Origin: Anaerolineae bacterium
Lineage (GTDB): Bacteria; Chloroflexota; Anaerolineae; Aggregatilineales; UBA2796
Length of the DNA: 64,000 nucleotides
NCBI GenBank assembly: GCA_019637555.1
Contig: JAHBVK010000016.1
Coordinates: 35,870 to 99,869 of the forward strand
Direction: 5' to 3'
Shown: piece after piece, positions 53,152-61,756 of the stretch
Numbering within the stretch: position 1 is the first letter of the stretch
Layout of the letters: each line of letters starts with the position of its first letter
The notes under the pieces: model-generated
Told to the model about the DNA's origin: nothing
The model's database searches: none
The model's input: the letters and a program-made list of their open reading frames with translations, nothing else
Translations under genes and position numbers: made by a program

Positions 53152-53229
53152 GCTAACCGCTTAACTTCACAATTCAAGTATTTTTTAGCACAATCAAAAC
53201 ACGTACTATTTCTTACAAAAAGGGAGCGT

Positions 53230-55239
53230 TTAGGGTGTGGCAATGGGGGTTTCTTGTGCCGCTACCTCTTTGGTGTAAACCTGACCGGGCAGCAAAACTT
53301 GCTGGGGCGTAATGCCACCACCAAGCATCTTCACTGCCGCATCAATCGCTAACGTTCCCGCGTACACCGGATCGTTATCGAACGATGCCACGAAGTACTC
53401 GTTATCGCGGATCATGCGCTTGGCTTCTGGTTCTGCATCGACGCTGAAGATCGCTACATCAACGGGCTGCTTGCCCGCCGCTTGCAGAGCCTTAACCGCG
53501 CCAAACGCGCCTGCATCGTTGATGCTCAAGATCACGTTGATATCGGGAAAATCCTGTAGTGCTTCTTGCATGGACTTCTCGCCGTTGGCGGATAAACCGC
53601 CGATCCAGCGACCTACAATGGTCACGCCGGGAGCGGCAGCCAACAATGCTTTCTCCATCGCCTGAGCACGGTCTACGGTGAACGGCACGGGCGGATAATC
53701 CAAGACCATCACCTGTGCTTTGCCGTCGAGGTTTTCATTAATGTACTTGGCAGCGTACTCGCCAATTGCCGATCCCATGCGTTCATTGGTGATGCTGAGG
53801 ACAACTGTCCCCTTGCCTAAAGGTACATCGCCCGTCGTCATGACCTTCACGCCTGCCTCTTGCGCTGCTTGCAATGAAGGCATCAGGGAAGAAAAATCCA
53901 GTGGACAGACGAAGATAGCCTTGGCACCTTCGACCACAAAGCGATCCACGATAGCGGGTTGCAGTGACCGATCATTTTCCGAGTCGATTACACGGGTCTG
54001 CAAGCCAAGCGCATTAGCGCGCGTGATCACGGCACGGGCGAGGCTAGCGTGATAGGCAGTCGTCAGCGTACAGGGCACAACACCAATGAAGGAACCCTGC
54101 AATTGGTTGCGCGCTATTGCTAGTTGATCGTCGGTAAAAGAGAGATCGTTGGGGGAACCCGTCAGCGGACGTTCAGATTCATCCACCGCTTTAGGGGTGC
54201 GCGACGCCATTTGTGATGCCAACCCGAATAAGCCTAGCAGAACAACCACCACCGTTACGATCCCGGCGGTGAACAAGCGCATTCGCTGCGGCGTAGACTG
54301 TACCGGAAGCTGAAAACGTCGTCGCGAAATGGTGGTATCCAAATGGGTAGGATACTCAGGACCTGGTGACGTTTTCGCCAAAATTGGTCCAGATCCTTGT
54401 ATCGCCGCGGCAAAATCCTTTGCCAGCTCGCTAGCAGTTTGGTAGCGCTTGTTGGGATCTTTCTCTAAGGCAAAACTCAATACTGCTTCGAGGCTGGCGG
54501 GCAAGCCTTCGCGCAGGGAACGCACCTTTGGCGGTTGTTCGGAAACATGCGCCTGCATCAATTTGAAGGCGGAATCGCTGACAAAGGGTGGGCGTCCGGT
54601 CAGCAGTTCAAATAAGATCACGCCGAGACTATAGATGTCGGAACGGTGATCCGCGCGTCCTTCCTCGATCTGTTCGGGGGCGATGTAGGTTGGCGTGCCC
54701 AATAGCGTGCCAGTTTCGGTCAGATTCTTTTTCAGCCGATCATCCGATTCGACCAGCCGCGCCAAGCCGAAATCCGCCAGATAAGCATCGCCCTGCTCAT
54801 CAAGCAGGATGTTGTTGGGTTTCAGATCGCGATGAATGACACCACGCGAATGAGCATAGTCTAGGGCGCTGCCGATCTGTGTGAGAATGCGGCTGATGTC
54901 CTCGATTGGCAGCTTACCCTCGCGCCGGACCCGTTCGGAGAGTGTGCCGCCTTTGATGTAGCGCATTGTCAGGTAGATGACACCATCGTTGGTGGTGCCA
55001 TGTTCGATGACGGGGACGATGTGAGGATGTTCTAGACTGGCAATGACCTCTACTTCGCGGTCAAAGCGCTCCATGAACGTGGGGTCTTCGGTATAGGTAT
55101 CCAGCACCACTTTCATGGCTACGTCGCGCTTCATGGCGTGCTGACGAGCACGATAGACGACAGCCATTCCTCCCTGCCCTAGCAGCGAGGAAATCTCATA
55201 CTGTCCGACTATTCTTCCAATCAGGGAATCCGGCTTCAT
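53230..55239 (-). CDS. Receptor-like Ser/Thr protein kinase with periplasmic-binding-protein sensor
   Basis: The 669-residue protein has a cytoplasmic PknB-type kinase domain (10-280): Gly loop GQGGMAVVY (21-29), Lys43, HRDLKPNN from 136 and DFG at 156-158. A membrane helix follows (321-343). The extracellular part (383-650) has the fold pattern of type I sugar-binding proteins (RbsB-like), for example FVCPLDFSSLMPSLQAAQEAG and VDRAQAMEKALLAAAPG. The outside domain should bind a sugar or similar ligand and signal to the kinase. Bacterial receptor kinases usually carry PASTA or other repeats; a complete solute-binding domain is uncommon. FHA protein 35796-36263 could read its output. Confidence 0.9.
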   Translation of the reverse strand: MKPDSLIGRIVGQYEISSLLGQGGMAVVYRARQHAMKRDVAMKVVLDTYTEDPTFMERFDREVEVIASLEHPHIVPVIEHGTTNDGVIYLTMRYIKGGTLSERVRREGKLPIEDISRILTQIGSALDYAHSRGVIHRDLKPNNILLDEQGDAYLADFGLARLVESDDRLKKNLTETGTLLGTPTYIAPEQIEEGRADHRSDIYSLGVILFELLTGRPPFVSDSAFKLMQAHVSEQPPKVRSLREGLPASLEAVLSFALEKDPNKRYQTASELAKDFAAAIQGSGPILAKTSPGPEYPTHLDTTISRRRFQLPVQSTPQRMRLFTAGIVTVVVVLLGLFGLASQMASRTPKAVDESERPLTGSPNDLSFTDDQLAIARNQLQGSFIGVVPCTLTTAYHASLARAVITRANALGLQTRVIDSENDRSLQPAIVDRFVVEGAKAIFVCPLDFSSLMPSLQAAQEAGVKVMTTGDVPLGKGTVVLSITNERMGSAIGEYAAKYINENLDGKAQVMVLDYPPVPFTVDRAQAMEKALLAAAPGVTIVGRWIGGLSANGEKSMQEALQDFPDINVILSINDAGAFGAVKALQAAGKQPVDVAIFSVDAEPEAKRMIRDNEYFVASFDNDPVYAGTLAIDAAVKMLGGGITPQQVLLPGQVYTKEVAAQETPIATP

Positions 55240-55336
55240 AAAAAGAATTGTGCTGCACCGAAGCGACGACGACCATCTTAATTATACACTGCTTTAGCTG
55301 ATATTGTGCGACGCGATTACGGTATCAGCAAAGTTA

Positions 55337-55393
55337 AAGACGCTCTCTATCAGAAGGGTGCTGCTGCACGCTGACGCTGAAAGAGAGCGTCTT
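55337..55393 (-). terminator. Terminator of mdh
   Basis: AAGACGCTCTCT (55337-55348) and AGAGAGCGTCTT (55382-55393) form a perfect 12-bp stem 12 bases after the mdh stop. On the minus strand it is followed by a T-rich stretch. Confidence 0.7.
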
Positions 55394-55405
55394 AAATGTG
55401 TTGGG

Positions 55406-56359
55406 TTACTTCTTGCCGTAGCCCAACACATCAACTACCGAGCGCACGGCTTTGGCGGAGATGTCCAGCATTGCCTTTTCCTCGTCATTCAAGTCCATGA
55501 CGATGACCTTCTCCAACCCCTTTGCGCCGAGCACGCAGGGTACGCCGATGAACAGGTCATGATAGCCGTACTCACCTTGCAGATAGACCGCGCTAGCGAT
55601 CACGCGTTTCTTATCCTTGATGATCGATTCGATCATGCTGACCGAGGCGGAAGCGGGCGCATAGTAGGCGCTGCGTCCTAGTAAGCTGACGATCTCGCCG
55701 CCGCCTTTACGGGCGCGCTCGATGATCGCATCCAGCTTATCCTTGGCGATAAGTTCGGTGATAGGGATGCCTGCGATGGAAGTGTGACGAACCAGCGGCA
55801 CCATCTCATCGCCGTGACCGCCGAGTACGATGCCGTGTACATCCTCAACACTGACACCCAACTCCATCGCAATGAAGGTTTTGTAGCGGGCGGTATCCAG
55901 CGCGCCAGCCTGCCCGATCACGCGCTCACGCGGGAAGCCGGAGACTTCCTTGACTACGTGGCACATTGCATCCAGCGGGTTGGTAACCACCACGATCACG
56001 CTGTTGGGTGAGTACTTAACAAGCTGTTCAGTGATCGGACCGACCACATCCTGATTGATCTTGACCAGTTCATCGCGGCTGGGGAATTTACCCGTTACAG
56101 GATCTTTACGGCGGGGCACACCGGCTGTGACCAGAATCACATCGGAGTCGGCGGTCTCCTCGTAAGAATTGGTGCCGGTGATCTTGATGTCAAAATCTTC
56201 TACCGGAGAAGCGGATGCGAGGTCGAGCGCGACGCCTTGCGGCAATCCCTGCACCATATCGACCAAGACCACATCCGCGAGTTCTTTGCTGGCAATCCAG
56301 TGGGCTGCCGTTGAGCCGACCGCTCCCGCGCCAACGACGGTTACTTTGTTCCGACGCAT
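55406..56359 (-). CDS. mdh: Malate dehydrogenase (LDH-like type)
   Basis: The 317-residue protein has the NAD-binding VVGAGAVGSTAAHWIA, an acidic residue ending strand 2 (VLVDMV), and VTAGVPRRKDP, in which the Arg pair marks malate rather than lactate dehydrogenase. The catalytic region has TNPLDAM and the proton-relay His in GGHGDEMVP. It oxidises malate to oxaloacetate in the TCA cycle. AGGAGG lies about 11 bases upstream of the ATG. It is a single-gene unit with a terminator. Confidence 0.95.
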   Translation of the reverse strand: MRRNKVTVVGAGAVGSTAAHWIASKELADVVLVDMVQGLPQGVALDLASASPVEDFDIKITGTNSYEETADSDVILVTAGVPRRKDPVTGKFPSRDELVKINQDVVGPITEQLVKYSPNSVIVVVTNPLDAMCHVVKEVSGFPRERVIGQAGALDTARYKTFIAMELGVSVEDVHGIVLGGHGDEMVPLVRHTSIAGIPITELIAKDKLDAIIERARKGGGEIVSLLGRSAYYAPASASVSMIESIIKDKKRVIASAVYLQGEYGYHDLFIGVPCVLGAKGLEKVIVMDLNDEEKAMLDISAKAVRSVVDVLGYGKK

Positions 56360-56474
56360 GATGTCGAACGCCTCCTAAAGGTAAAAAAACGAAATGTCCA
56401 AAAAATCACAAACCATTAGTTTAACGAATCAGTCGTGAAAACGCTTGAGGCTGATTGAAAATACTGATGAAGAA

Positions 56475-56513
56475 GGTAAAAAACAAAAACCCGGCAGCAG
56501 TGTCGCTACCGGG
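56475..56513 (-). terminator. Strong terminator downstream of the two-helix protein gene
   Basis: Stem CCCGGTAGC/GCTGCCGGG on the minus strand (56505-56513 with 56490-56498, one G-T pair) is followed by TTTTTGTTTTTT (56475-56489). It lies about 30 bases after the stop at 56545. Confidence 0.9.
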
Positions 56514-56544
56514 CTATTTTGTCGCAGTATCATGATGCTGTCGG

Positions 56545-56832
56545 CTAGTCCGGCAGAATCTTGGTGCCCATGAAGTAATCCAGCCAGATCATGACCAAGA
56601 ATCCCATGGGGATCGTGGCTGCGATGATCAGGGGGATTTCCCATGAAGACATCGGGAAGGTCACTGTCAGATCAACCTTCAACAGTAAGATCATACATGC
56701 CGCCGTAACTACGGCACCGATGACGAAAGACAATACCACCACTAGCCACTGACGGGCACGTAAGGTGCGGTCAGATTGCTTACCCCCACTGACATCGGGG
56801 CTGGTTGGTGCAGCGGGTTGCACGTCGGACAT
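56545..56832 (-). CDS. Small two-helix membrane protein, unknown
   Basis: The 95-residue protein has a polar N-terminus and two membrane helices (about residues 29-51 and 64-86). No family is recognised. It is followed by a strong terminator, and the upstream neighbour on the same strand is the DUF2917 gene 119 bases away. Confidence 0.55.
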   Translation of the reverse strand: MSDVQPAAPTSPDVSGGKQSDRTLRARQWLVVVLSFVIGAVVTAACMILLLKVDLTVTFPMSSWEIPLIIAATIPMGFLVMIWLDYFMGTKILPD

Positions 56833-56951
56833 GAGTTTCTCCTGAAACGTATCTGTATGCTGAGTGTTGAGTGATCCTAATCTGTGATTGTTGATTTTAT
56901 CACGAAGTCACACGCCTCGCTACAGATTGTTATCAGGAGTTGTCCTTATCC

Positions 56952-57176
56952 TCAGGCGACTTCAATCAATTCGATGACCAACTGCCCGCGATTACGCGCC
57001 GCTGAGATCACCACTTTGTCACGATGGGTCTGCCCTTTGAACTGATCGCCCGCCAGCAGGATAAAATCGCGTCCACCTTCGGAGACCCACGCCGTTCCTT
57101 CTAGCACGCGAATAGACTTATCTGGCTGTGGTAAACTCCAAACTTCACGCTCGGATAGCACGATCTGGTGTTTCAT
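56952..57176 (-). CDS. DUF2917 family protein
   Basis: The 74-residue protein has the DUF2917 pattern: RVLEGTAWVSEGGRDFILLAGDQF followed by VVISAARNRGQLVIEL, a small cupin-like beta fold. Function unknown. It is divergent from the LysR regulator gene, an arrangement often seen when the regulator controls its neighbour. Confidence 0.7.
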   Translation of the reverse strand: MKHQIVLSEREVWSLPQPDKSIRVLEGTAWVSEGGRDFILLAGDQFKGQTHRDKVVISAARNRGQLVIELIEVA

Positions 57177-57344
57177 CGTTGTACTCCCTCTCGCCCATTC
57201 ATGTCACAGGATAGGGCATTGTGTGGACGCCGTCTTCCATACTTTGTAGGAATTTGACGATGTTTAGATCATACGACCATGTTATGATTAAGTCCAACGA
57301 ATGATCTCGATGATTTGCATCAAAAATTTCGATGGATGGCTGCT

Positions 57345-58292
57345 ATGGAACTCCGGCAACTCATGACCTTCTGCACTGTCGCCCGCGTAGAAAGTTTTAC
57401 CAATGCGGCAGCGTCACTTGGCTACGTCCAGTCCAGCGTCACAGCGCAGATACAAGCGTTGGAGGCAGAACTAGGCGTGCGGCTTTTTGATCGGTTAGGC
57501 AAAAAGATTGCCCTGACCAGTGAAGGTAGGCGCTTTCTGACCTACGCCGAGAACATGCTGGAACTGGCTGAACAAGCGAAACAATCCATTGCGGATAGTT
57601 CCGTCGTCAGTGGAACAGTGACGATCAGCGCGTCGGAGACGATGTGCGCCTACCGTTTGCCGGATGTATTGGAGCGCTTCCACGCTCTGTATCCGCAAGT
57701 GCGCTTAATGTTTCGTCCAATGAACGTATTTAGCTTGCGCGGAGCAGTATTCGATGGCACTGTGGATGTGGGCTTCTCACTTGACGAGCCGATCCAACTC
57801 AACAGCTTAATCGTGCATCAACTGTCCATCGAGCCGATTGTGATCGTTGCGCCGCCTAGCCATCGTCTCGCCCGCTGTCCGATTGTTCACCCCAGAGACC
57901 TTACTGGCGAGCAGATTCTCCTCACCGAGATCGGCTGCGCTTACCGCAACATGTTCGAGCGCGTGATGAGCAATCACGGCGTCTATGTTGATAACAATCT
58001 GGAATTTCACAGCATCGAAGCGATCAAACGCTGTGTTATGGCGGGCATGGGCATATCACTGATCCCCAGAGTCACTGCAGCCCGTGAGATTGACGAGGGA
58101 AAACTAGTTGTCCTGCCGTGGTTCGATCCTGAGTTCCATGTGATCTCGCAGATGTACTGGCACAAAGATCGCTGGATGTCGCCTGCGCTTGATGCCTTTT
58201 TGCAGGTGGTTCGCAGCACCTTGATGTGTGCTACTGAACAACCGCCGGAACAGACGCAGCAAGATCAGGATGATCAGCTTCTTGCCGGATAG
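57345..58292 (+). CDS. LysR-family transcriptional regulator
   Basis: Counting from the ATG at 57345 gives 315 residues; starts at 57315 and 57336 are open. The N-terminal helix-turn-helix is typical (MELRQLMTFCTVARVESFTNAAASL and VTAQIQALEAELGVRLFDR) and is followed by the two-lobed effector domain. It belongs to the LysR branch in which an inducer alters DNA binding as a tetramer. Its target may be the divergent DUF2917 gene. The last 62 bases overlap the end of the convergent P450 gene. Confidence 0.92.
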   Translation: MELRQLMTFCTVARVESFTNAAASLGYVQSSVTAQIQALEAELGVRLFDRLGKKIALTSEGRRFLTYAENMLELAEQAKQSIADSSVVSGTVTISASETMCAYRLPDVLERFHALYPQVRLMFRPMNVFSLRGAVFDGTVDVGFSLDEPIQLNSLIVHQLSIEPIVIVAPPSHRLARCPIVHPRDLTGEQILLTEIGCAYRNMFERVMSNHGVYVDNNLEFHSIEAIKRCVMAGMGISLIPRVTAAREIDEGKLVVLPWFDPEFHVISQMYWHKDRWMSPALDAFLQVVRSTLMCATEQPPEQTQQDQDDQLLAG

Positions 58293-59643
58293 CTGGCGCT
58301 GTGTTACCCACTGCCGTCAGGCGCATCTGGATTGGCGTTTTGGGACGCAATGTGATCAAGGGTTCTGACTGTACAGGTGCGTTATTCAACAGCGTCAGAT
58401 CGTAACGCTGTGCCATCGTCGCCAGAATCAATTGTGCTTCCATCATGGCGAAGCTGTTGCCGATGCAGATGCGCGGTCCGCCGCCGAATGGAAAATAGGC
58501 GAATCGCGGCAACTGCTTCTCGAATTCCTGTGTCCAGCGTTCCGGCTTGAAGGCTTCAGGGTCGCTGAAGTATTTCGCATCGTGATGCATCACGTACGGG
58601 CTAACCATATAGATCGCACCAGCGGGGAATTGGTAGCCGCCGATTTGCACTGGCTTTACGCTAAGACGTGTAATCAACCATGCAGGCGGGTACAACCGCA
58701 GCACTTCTTTGATGACCTGTTCGTTGTAGGGCAACTGCGGTAAATCTTTCAAGGACGGGGCACGTCCACCGAGTACGCGGTTCAATTCTGCACGCAGGTT
58801 ATTCGTCATTTCCGGATGCTGTGCCAAGAGATACCACGTCCATGCTAATGCGTTCGCTGTTGTCTCGTGTCCGGCGATGAACAGCGTCAAGGCTTCGTCG
58901 CGGATCTGTTTGTCTGGCATTGGCTTACCATCTACGTCGCGCGCTAGCAACAGCATCGATAGCAGATCGCCCTTGTCTTGCCCACCCTGCCGTCGCCATT
59001 CTTCCATAAATCCATAGATTACGGCGTCGAGTTTTGCTGTACCTTCCATACGTTTACGCCGATATGGGGTAGGTAGCCAACCGATCAGCATGTCTTTGAA
59101 TACATTGGCGCTGCTTACACGGATTCCCTCACTGATCACATCACCGATCTGATCGGCTTGTGCGGAAATGTCGGCATCAAACAAGGTCTTTGCCACAATG
59201 CTTTGAGTCAACACCATCATCTCATGATCGATGTCTACTACCGCGCCGTCGTGCCAGTTGATCTGCGTAAGCATGCGTTCAGTCAGATCAACCATCGACT
59301 GTGCGTAGGCGGCGATCCGCGTGTGATGGAAGGCTGGCTGCATCTGCTTGCGCTGCTGCTTATGAAAATCCCCTTCGCTGGTCAGCAGTCCTTCGCCTAA
59401 TGTGTACTTACCAATCTGCTTCAAGGTGATGCCTTTGTGGAAGTTGTCTGCCTGCTCCACTAGAATCTGATGAATCCACTCCGGGCGGCTGACTAGATAG
59501 ACATCACGGTTTAGCAAACGCAGATGGGCGACATCGCCATATTGGGCGCGCGTCTGCAATAAGAACGGCAAGCGGTTTTTGTTCATTGCGGGGACGCTAC
59601 CAAGGATGGGCATGCCCTTAGGACCGGAAAATGACGGGATCAT
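58231..59643 (-). CDS. Cytochrome P450
   Basis: The 470-residue protein has all P450 landmarks: I-helix oxygen site FIAGHETTAN, K-helix EVLRLYPP (ExxR), PERW region and the haem loop FPFGGGPRICIG with Cys393 as ligand. It needs a redox partner, which is not encoded nearby. There is no membrane anchor. The substrate is unknown; the family resembles fatty-acid or terpene hydroxylases of the CYP102/CYP4-like type. It is divergent from a TetR gene, and the 150 bases between them carry repeated half-sites, so repression by that TetR protein is likely. Confidence 0.92.
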   Translation of the reverse strand: MIPSFSGPKGMPILGSVPAMNKNRLPFLLQTRAQYGDVAHLRLLNRDVYLVSRPEWIHQILVEQADNFHKGITLKQIGKYTLGEGLLTSEGDFHKQQRKQMQPAFHHTRIAAYAQSMVDLTERMLTQINWHDGAVVDIDHEMMVLTQSIVAKTLFDADISAQADQIGDVISEGIRVSSANVFKDMLIGWLPTPYRRKRMEGTAKLDAVIYGFMEEWRRQGGQDKGDLLSMLLLARDVDGKPMPDKQIRDEALTLFIAGHETTANALAWTWYLLAQHPEMTNNLRAELNRVLGGRAPSLKDLPQLPYNEQVIKEVLRLYPPAWLITRLSVKPVQIGGYQFPAGAIYMVSPYVMHHDAKYFSDPEAFKPERWTQEFEKQLPRFAYFPFGGGPRICIGNSFAMMEAQLILATMAQRYDLTLLNNAPVQSEPLITLRPKTPIQMRLTAVGNTAPAIRQEADHPDLAASVPAVVQ

Positions 59644-59670
59644 CCTGATGCCTCATTCGACATTACAACT

Positions 59671-59782
59671 CTGGACAATTCGCATAAAACTAGACAATCT
59701 GTATACTTACTATCTTAGAATTGTTTGTTATCAAGTCAATCAGCGAATCACCGATCACGTCTACAATTGAACAGTTGTCTAG
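59671..59782. promoter_or_regulatory. Repeated half-sites between P450 and TetR genes
   Basis: CTGGACAAT (59671-59679) and CTAGACAAT (59690-59698) are direct repeats, and TTGTCTAG (59775-59782) is the inverted form. ACAATTGAACAGTTGT (59763-59778) is an imperfect palindrome just before the TetR gene. Together they look like an operator system for both divergent promoters. Confidence 0.5.
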
Positions 59783-59793
59783 AAAGTAATTCG

Positions 59794-60390
59794 ATGGATA
59801 AGCGTAAGCAACGTACCCGACAATATCTACGTGATGCCCTTCTTGAATTAGTTCTAGAGAAAGGCTACGATGCGCTCACCGTGCAAGAGATCACCGATAG
59901 GGCACGGATGGGACGAGCGACCTTCTATCTACACTACAAAGATAAAGAAGAATTGCTGCTGACCACGCTCAAGGAAACGGTAGACGAGTTAACGGTGCGG
60001 ATACGTCAGATGTTTTCCCCGGAACAACTCTTCAACGGCTCTACACCGCCGAGTGTGATCGCGTTCCGGCACGCCGCCGAGAATAAGAATCTGTACCGCG
60101 TGATGCTCAATTCCCAGATCACGGGCAGTGTACTTTCCGAATTACGCAATTTGATCGCCGCAGATGTGCAATCGCAGTTGCGGCTGCTTGCACCTGATGC
60201 TGCGTTGCCAGTGCCAGCCGCCATGATCGGTCAGCACATTGCCGGTTCAATGCTGGCAATTGTCTCGTGGTGGTTGGAGACGGACGCACCGTATACGCCG
60301 GATGAAATGGCGCAGATGATGAACAAGCTCACTGCTCAGCCGATGTTGTGGTTGACGCTGCACGACAAAATGATGAAAACAATGCCCTGA
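59794..60390 (+). CDS. TetR-family transcriptional regulator
   Basis: Starting at the ATG at 59794 (MDKRKQRTRQ), the protein has 198 residues. A start at 59725 would run through the operator region and is rejected. The N-terminal helix-turn-helix reads LVLEKGYDALTVQEITDRARMGRATFYLHYKDKEELL. The rest is a TetR_C-type ligand-binding domain. It most likely represses the divergent P450 gene and itself, releasing on binding the P450 substrate or a related hydrophobic compound. Confidence 0.92.
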   Translation: MDKRKQRTRQYLRDALLELVLEKGYDALTVQEITDRARMGRATFYLHYKDKEELLLTTLKETVDELTVRIRQMFSPEQLFNGSTPPSVIAFRHAAENKNLYRVMLNSQITGSVLSELRNLIAADVQSQLRLLAPDAALPVPAAMIGQHIAGSMLAIVSWWLETDAPYTPDEMAQMMNKLTAQPMLWLTLHDKMMKTMP

Positions 60391-60402
60391 ACACGGCGCT
60401 GA

Positions 60403-61713
60403 TTACAGCGGAGGTTCGCGGTGGTTTCGTCGATCCGAAACCGCTTTCAAACTCTCCTCCACCTGCACATCAGCCCACACGGATTTCGGCGTTCCGATGC
60501 GCTGGGTCATGTAAATTCCGCGATGACCGGATGCCAGATAAGCGATCACACAGATCAAGATTAGGTACAACCCTGATCCGCCGCCGAATAATTCCATGCC
60601 CATTAAAGCACATGCCAGCGGGGTATTACTTGCACCCGCGAAAACCGCGACGAAACCGAGAGATGCCATAAATACTGGATCAACATTAAGCCAACGTCCG
60701 AGCGTGTAGCCGAGCGTCGATCCGATGACGAACAGCGGCGTCACTTCTCCGCCGAGGAACCCCGATCCCAGCGTGATCGAGGTGAACAATACTTTGAGCA
60801 AGAAGGCAAAGGTGATTACGCCCTCACCGCTGACAGACTGACGGATCAGGGGCAGACTCAAGCCCAGATAATCCTGACTGCCAATCAACAGCGTGAGCGC
60901 GATGATGACAATGCCACCGATCACTGGGCGCAGCGGCGGATACTTGATGTAGCGACTCTGGTAGTTCTTGATCACGTGCGTTAGTTCCACAAACAAAATA
61001 CTGGTTAAGCCACAGGCGATCCCTGCTACGATCACCAGCAGCAGCAGCGGCAGTTGAATCTCGACATTAGTGAGCGCGGGGTAATGAGAATGGGCAACAC
61101 CCCATGCGCGCGTGGTCAGATCGCCAACATAGGCAGCCACCAAGCACGGCACGATCCCTTCGTAGCGGATGCGTCCGACGCTTTGAACTTCCATCCCGAA
61201 CACAAATCCGGCGACAGGCGTGCCAAACACCGATCCGAATCCGCCGCTGATCCCCGCCATTAGCAGCAAGCGCCGATCTTCAGCGTTTAGTTGCAGAGCG
61301 CGGCGCAACGTATCCGCTAGACTTGCTCCCATCTGAATCGCTGTACCTTCGCGTCCTGCCGATCCACCAAATAGATGGGTAATCACAGTACCGAGCAGCA
61401 CCAGCGGAGCCATCCGCAAGGGAACCCTGGATCCGTTAGTGTGAACCTCTTCGATCACCAGATTGTTGCCTTGCGCGGCAGCGCCAGCAAAGCGATGGTA
61501 GATCCAGCCGACGATAAAGCCGGCAACGGGCAGCAAGAATAGGATCGACGGGTTGGCGAGTCGAAAATTGGTAGCCCAATCCAAGCTCACGAGGAAGATC
61601 GCGGATGCAGTTCCTGCCAGTATCCCGACGACGCCTCCGAGAGCAGTCCATTTCAACAGGGTTCGCAGAAAGGATACAAACTCATCAAGATGGAGAGGGA
61701 GTTTCAAGCGCAT
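60403..61713 (-). CDS. CLC-F type fluoride/proton antiporter
   Basis: The ATG at 61713 has AGGTGG upstream and is preferred to a GTG at 61728. The 436-residue protein is a CLC-family membrane protein with about ten or more helices. The signatures are those of the fluoride branch: GGSAGREGTAIQMG in place of the GKEGP loop of chloride transporters, and SGFLGGEVTPLFVIGSTLG. CLC-F proteins expel fluoride in exchange for protons. The gene is second in an operon that begins with a predicted fluoride riboswitch (63070-63120), 43 bases after the MFS gene, which independently supports fluoride as the substrate. Confidence 0.92.
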   Translation of the reverse strand: MRLKLPLHLDEFVSFLRTLLKWTALGGVVGILAGTASAIFLVSLDWATNFRLANPSILFLLPVAGFIVGWIYHRFAGAAAQGNNLVIEEVHTNGSRVPLRMAPLVLLGTVITHLFGGSAGREGTAIQMGASLADTLRRALQLNAEDRRLLLMAGISGGFGSVFGTPVAGFVFGMEVQSVGRIRYEGIVPCLVAAYVGDLTTRAWGVAHSHYPALTNVEIQLPLLLLVIVAGIACGLTSILFVELTHVIKNYQSRYIKYPPLRPVIGGIVIIALTLLIGSQDYLGLSLPLIRQSVSGEGVITFAFLLKVLFTSITLGSGFLGGEVTPLFVIGSTLGYTLGRWLNVDPVFMASLGFVAVFAGASNTPLACALMGMELFGGGSGLYLILICVIAYLASGHRGIYMTQRIGTPKSVWADVQVEESLKAVSDRRNHREPPL

Positions 61714-61756
61714 AGTCGTATTTACCACCTAACACATTACTCGTTCGTCTCAGGGA

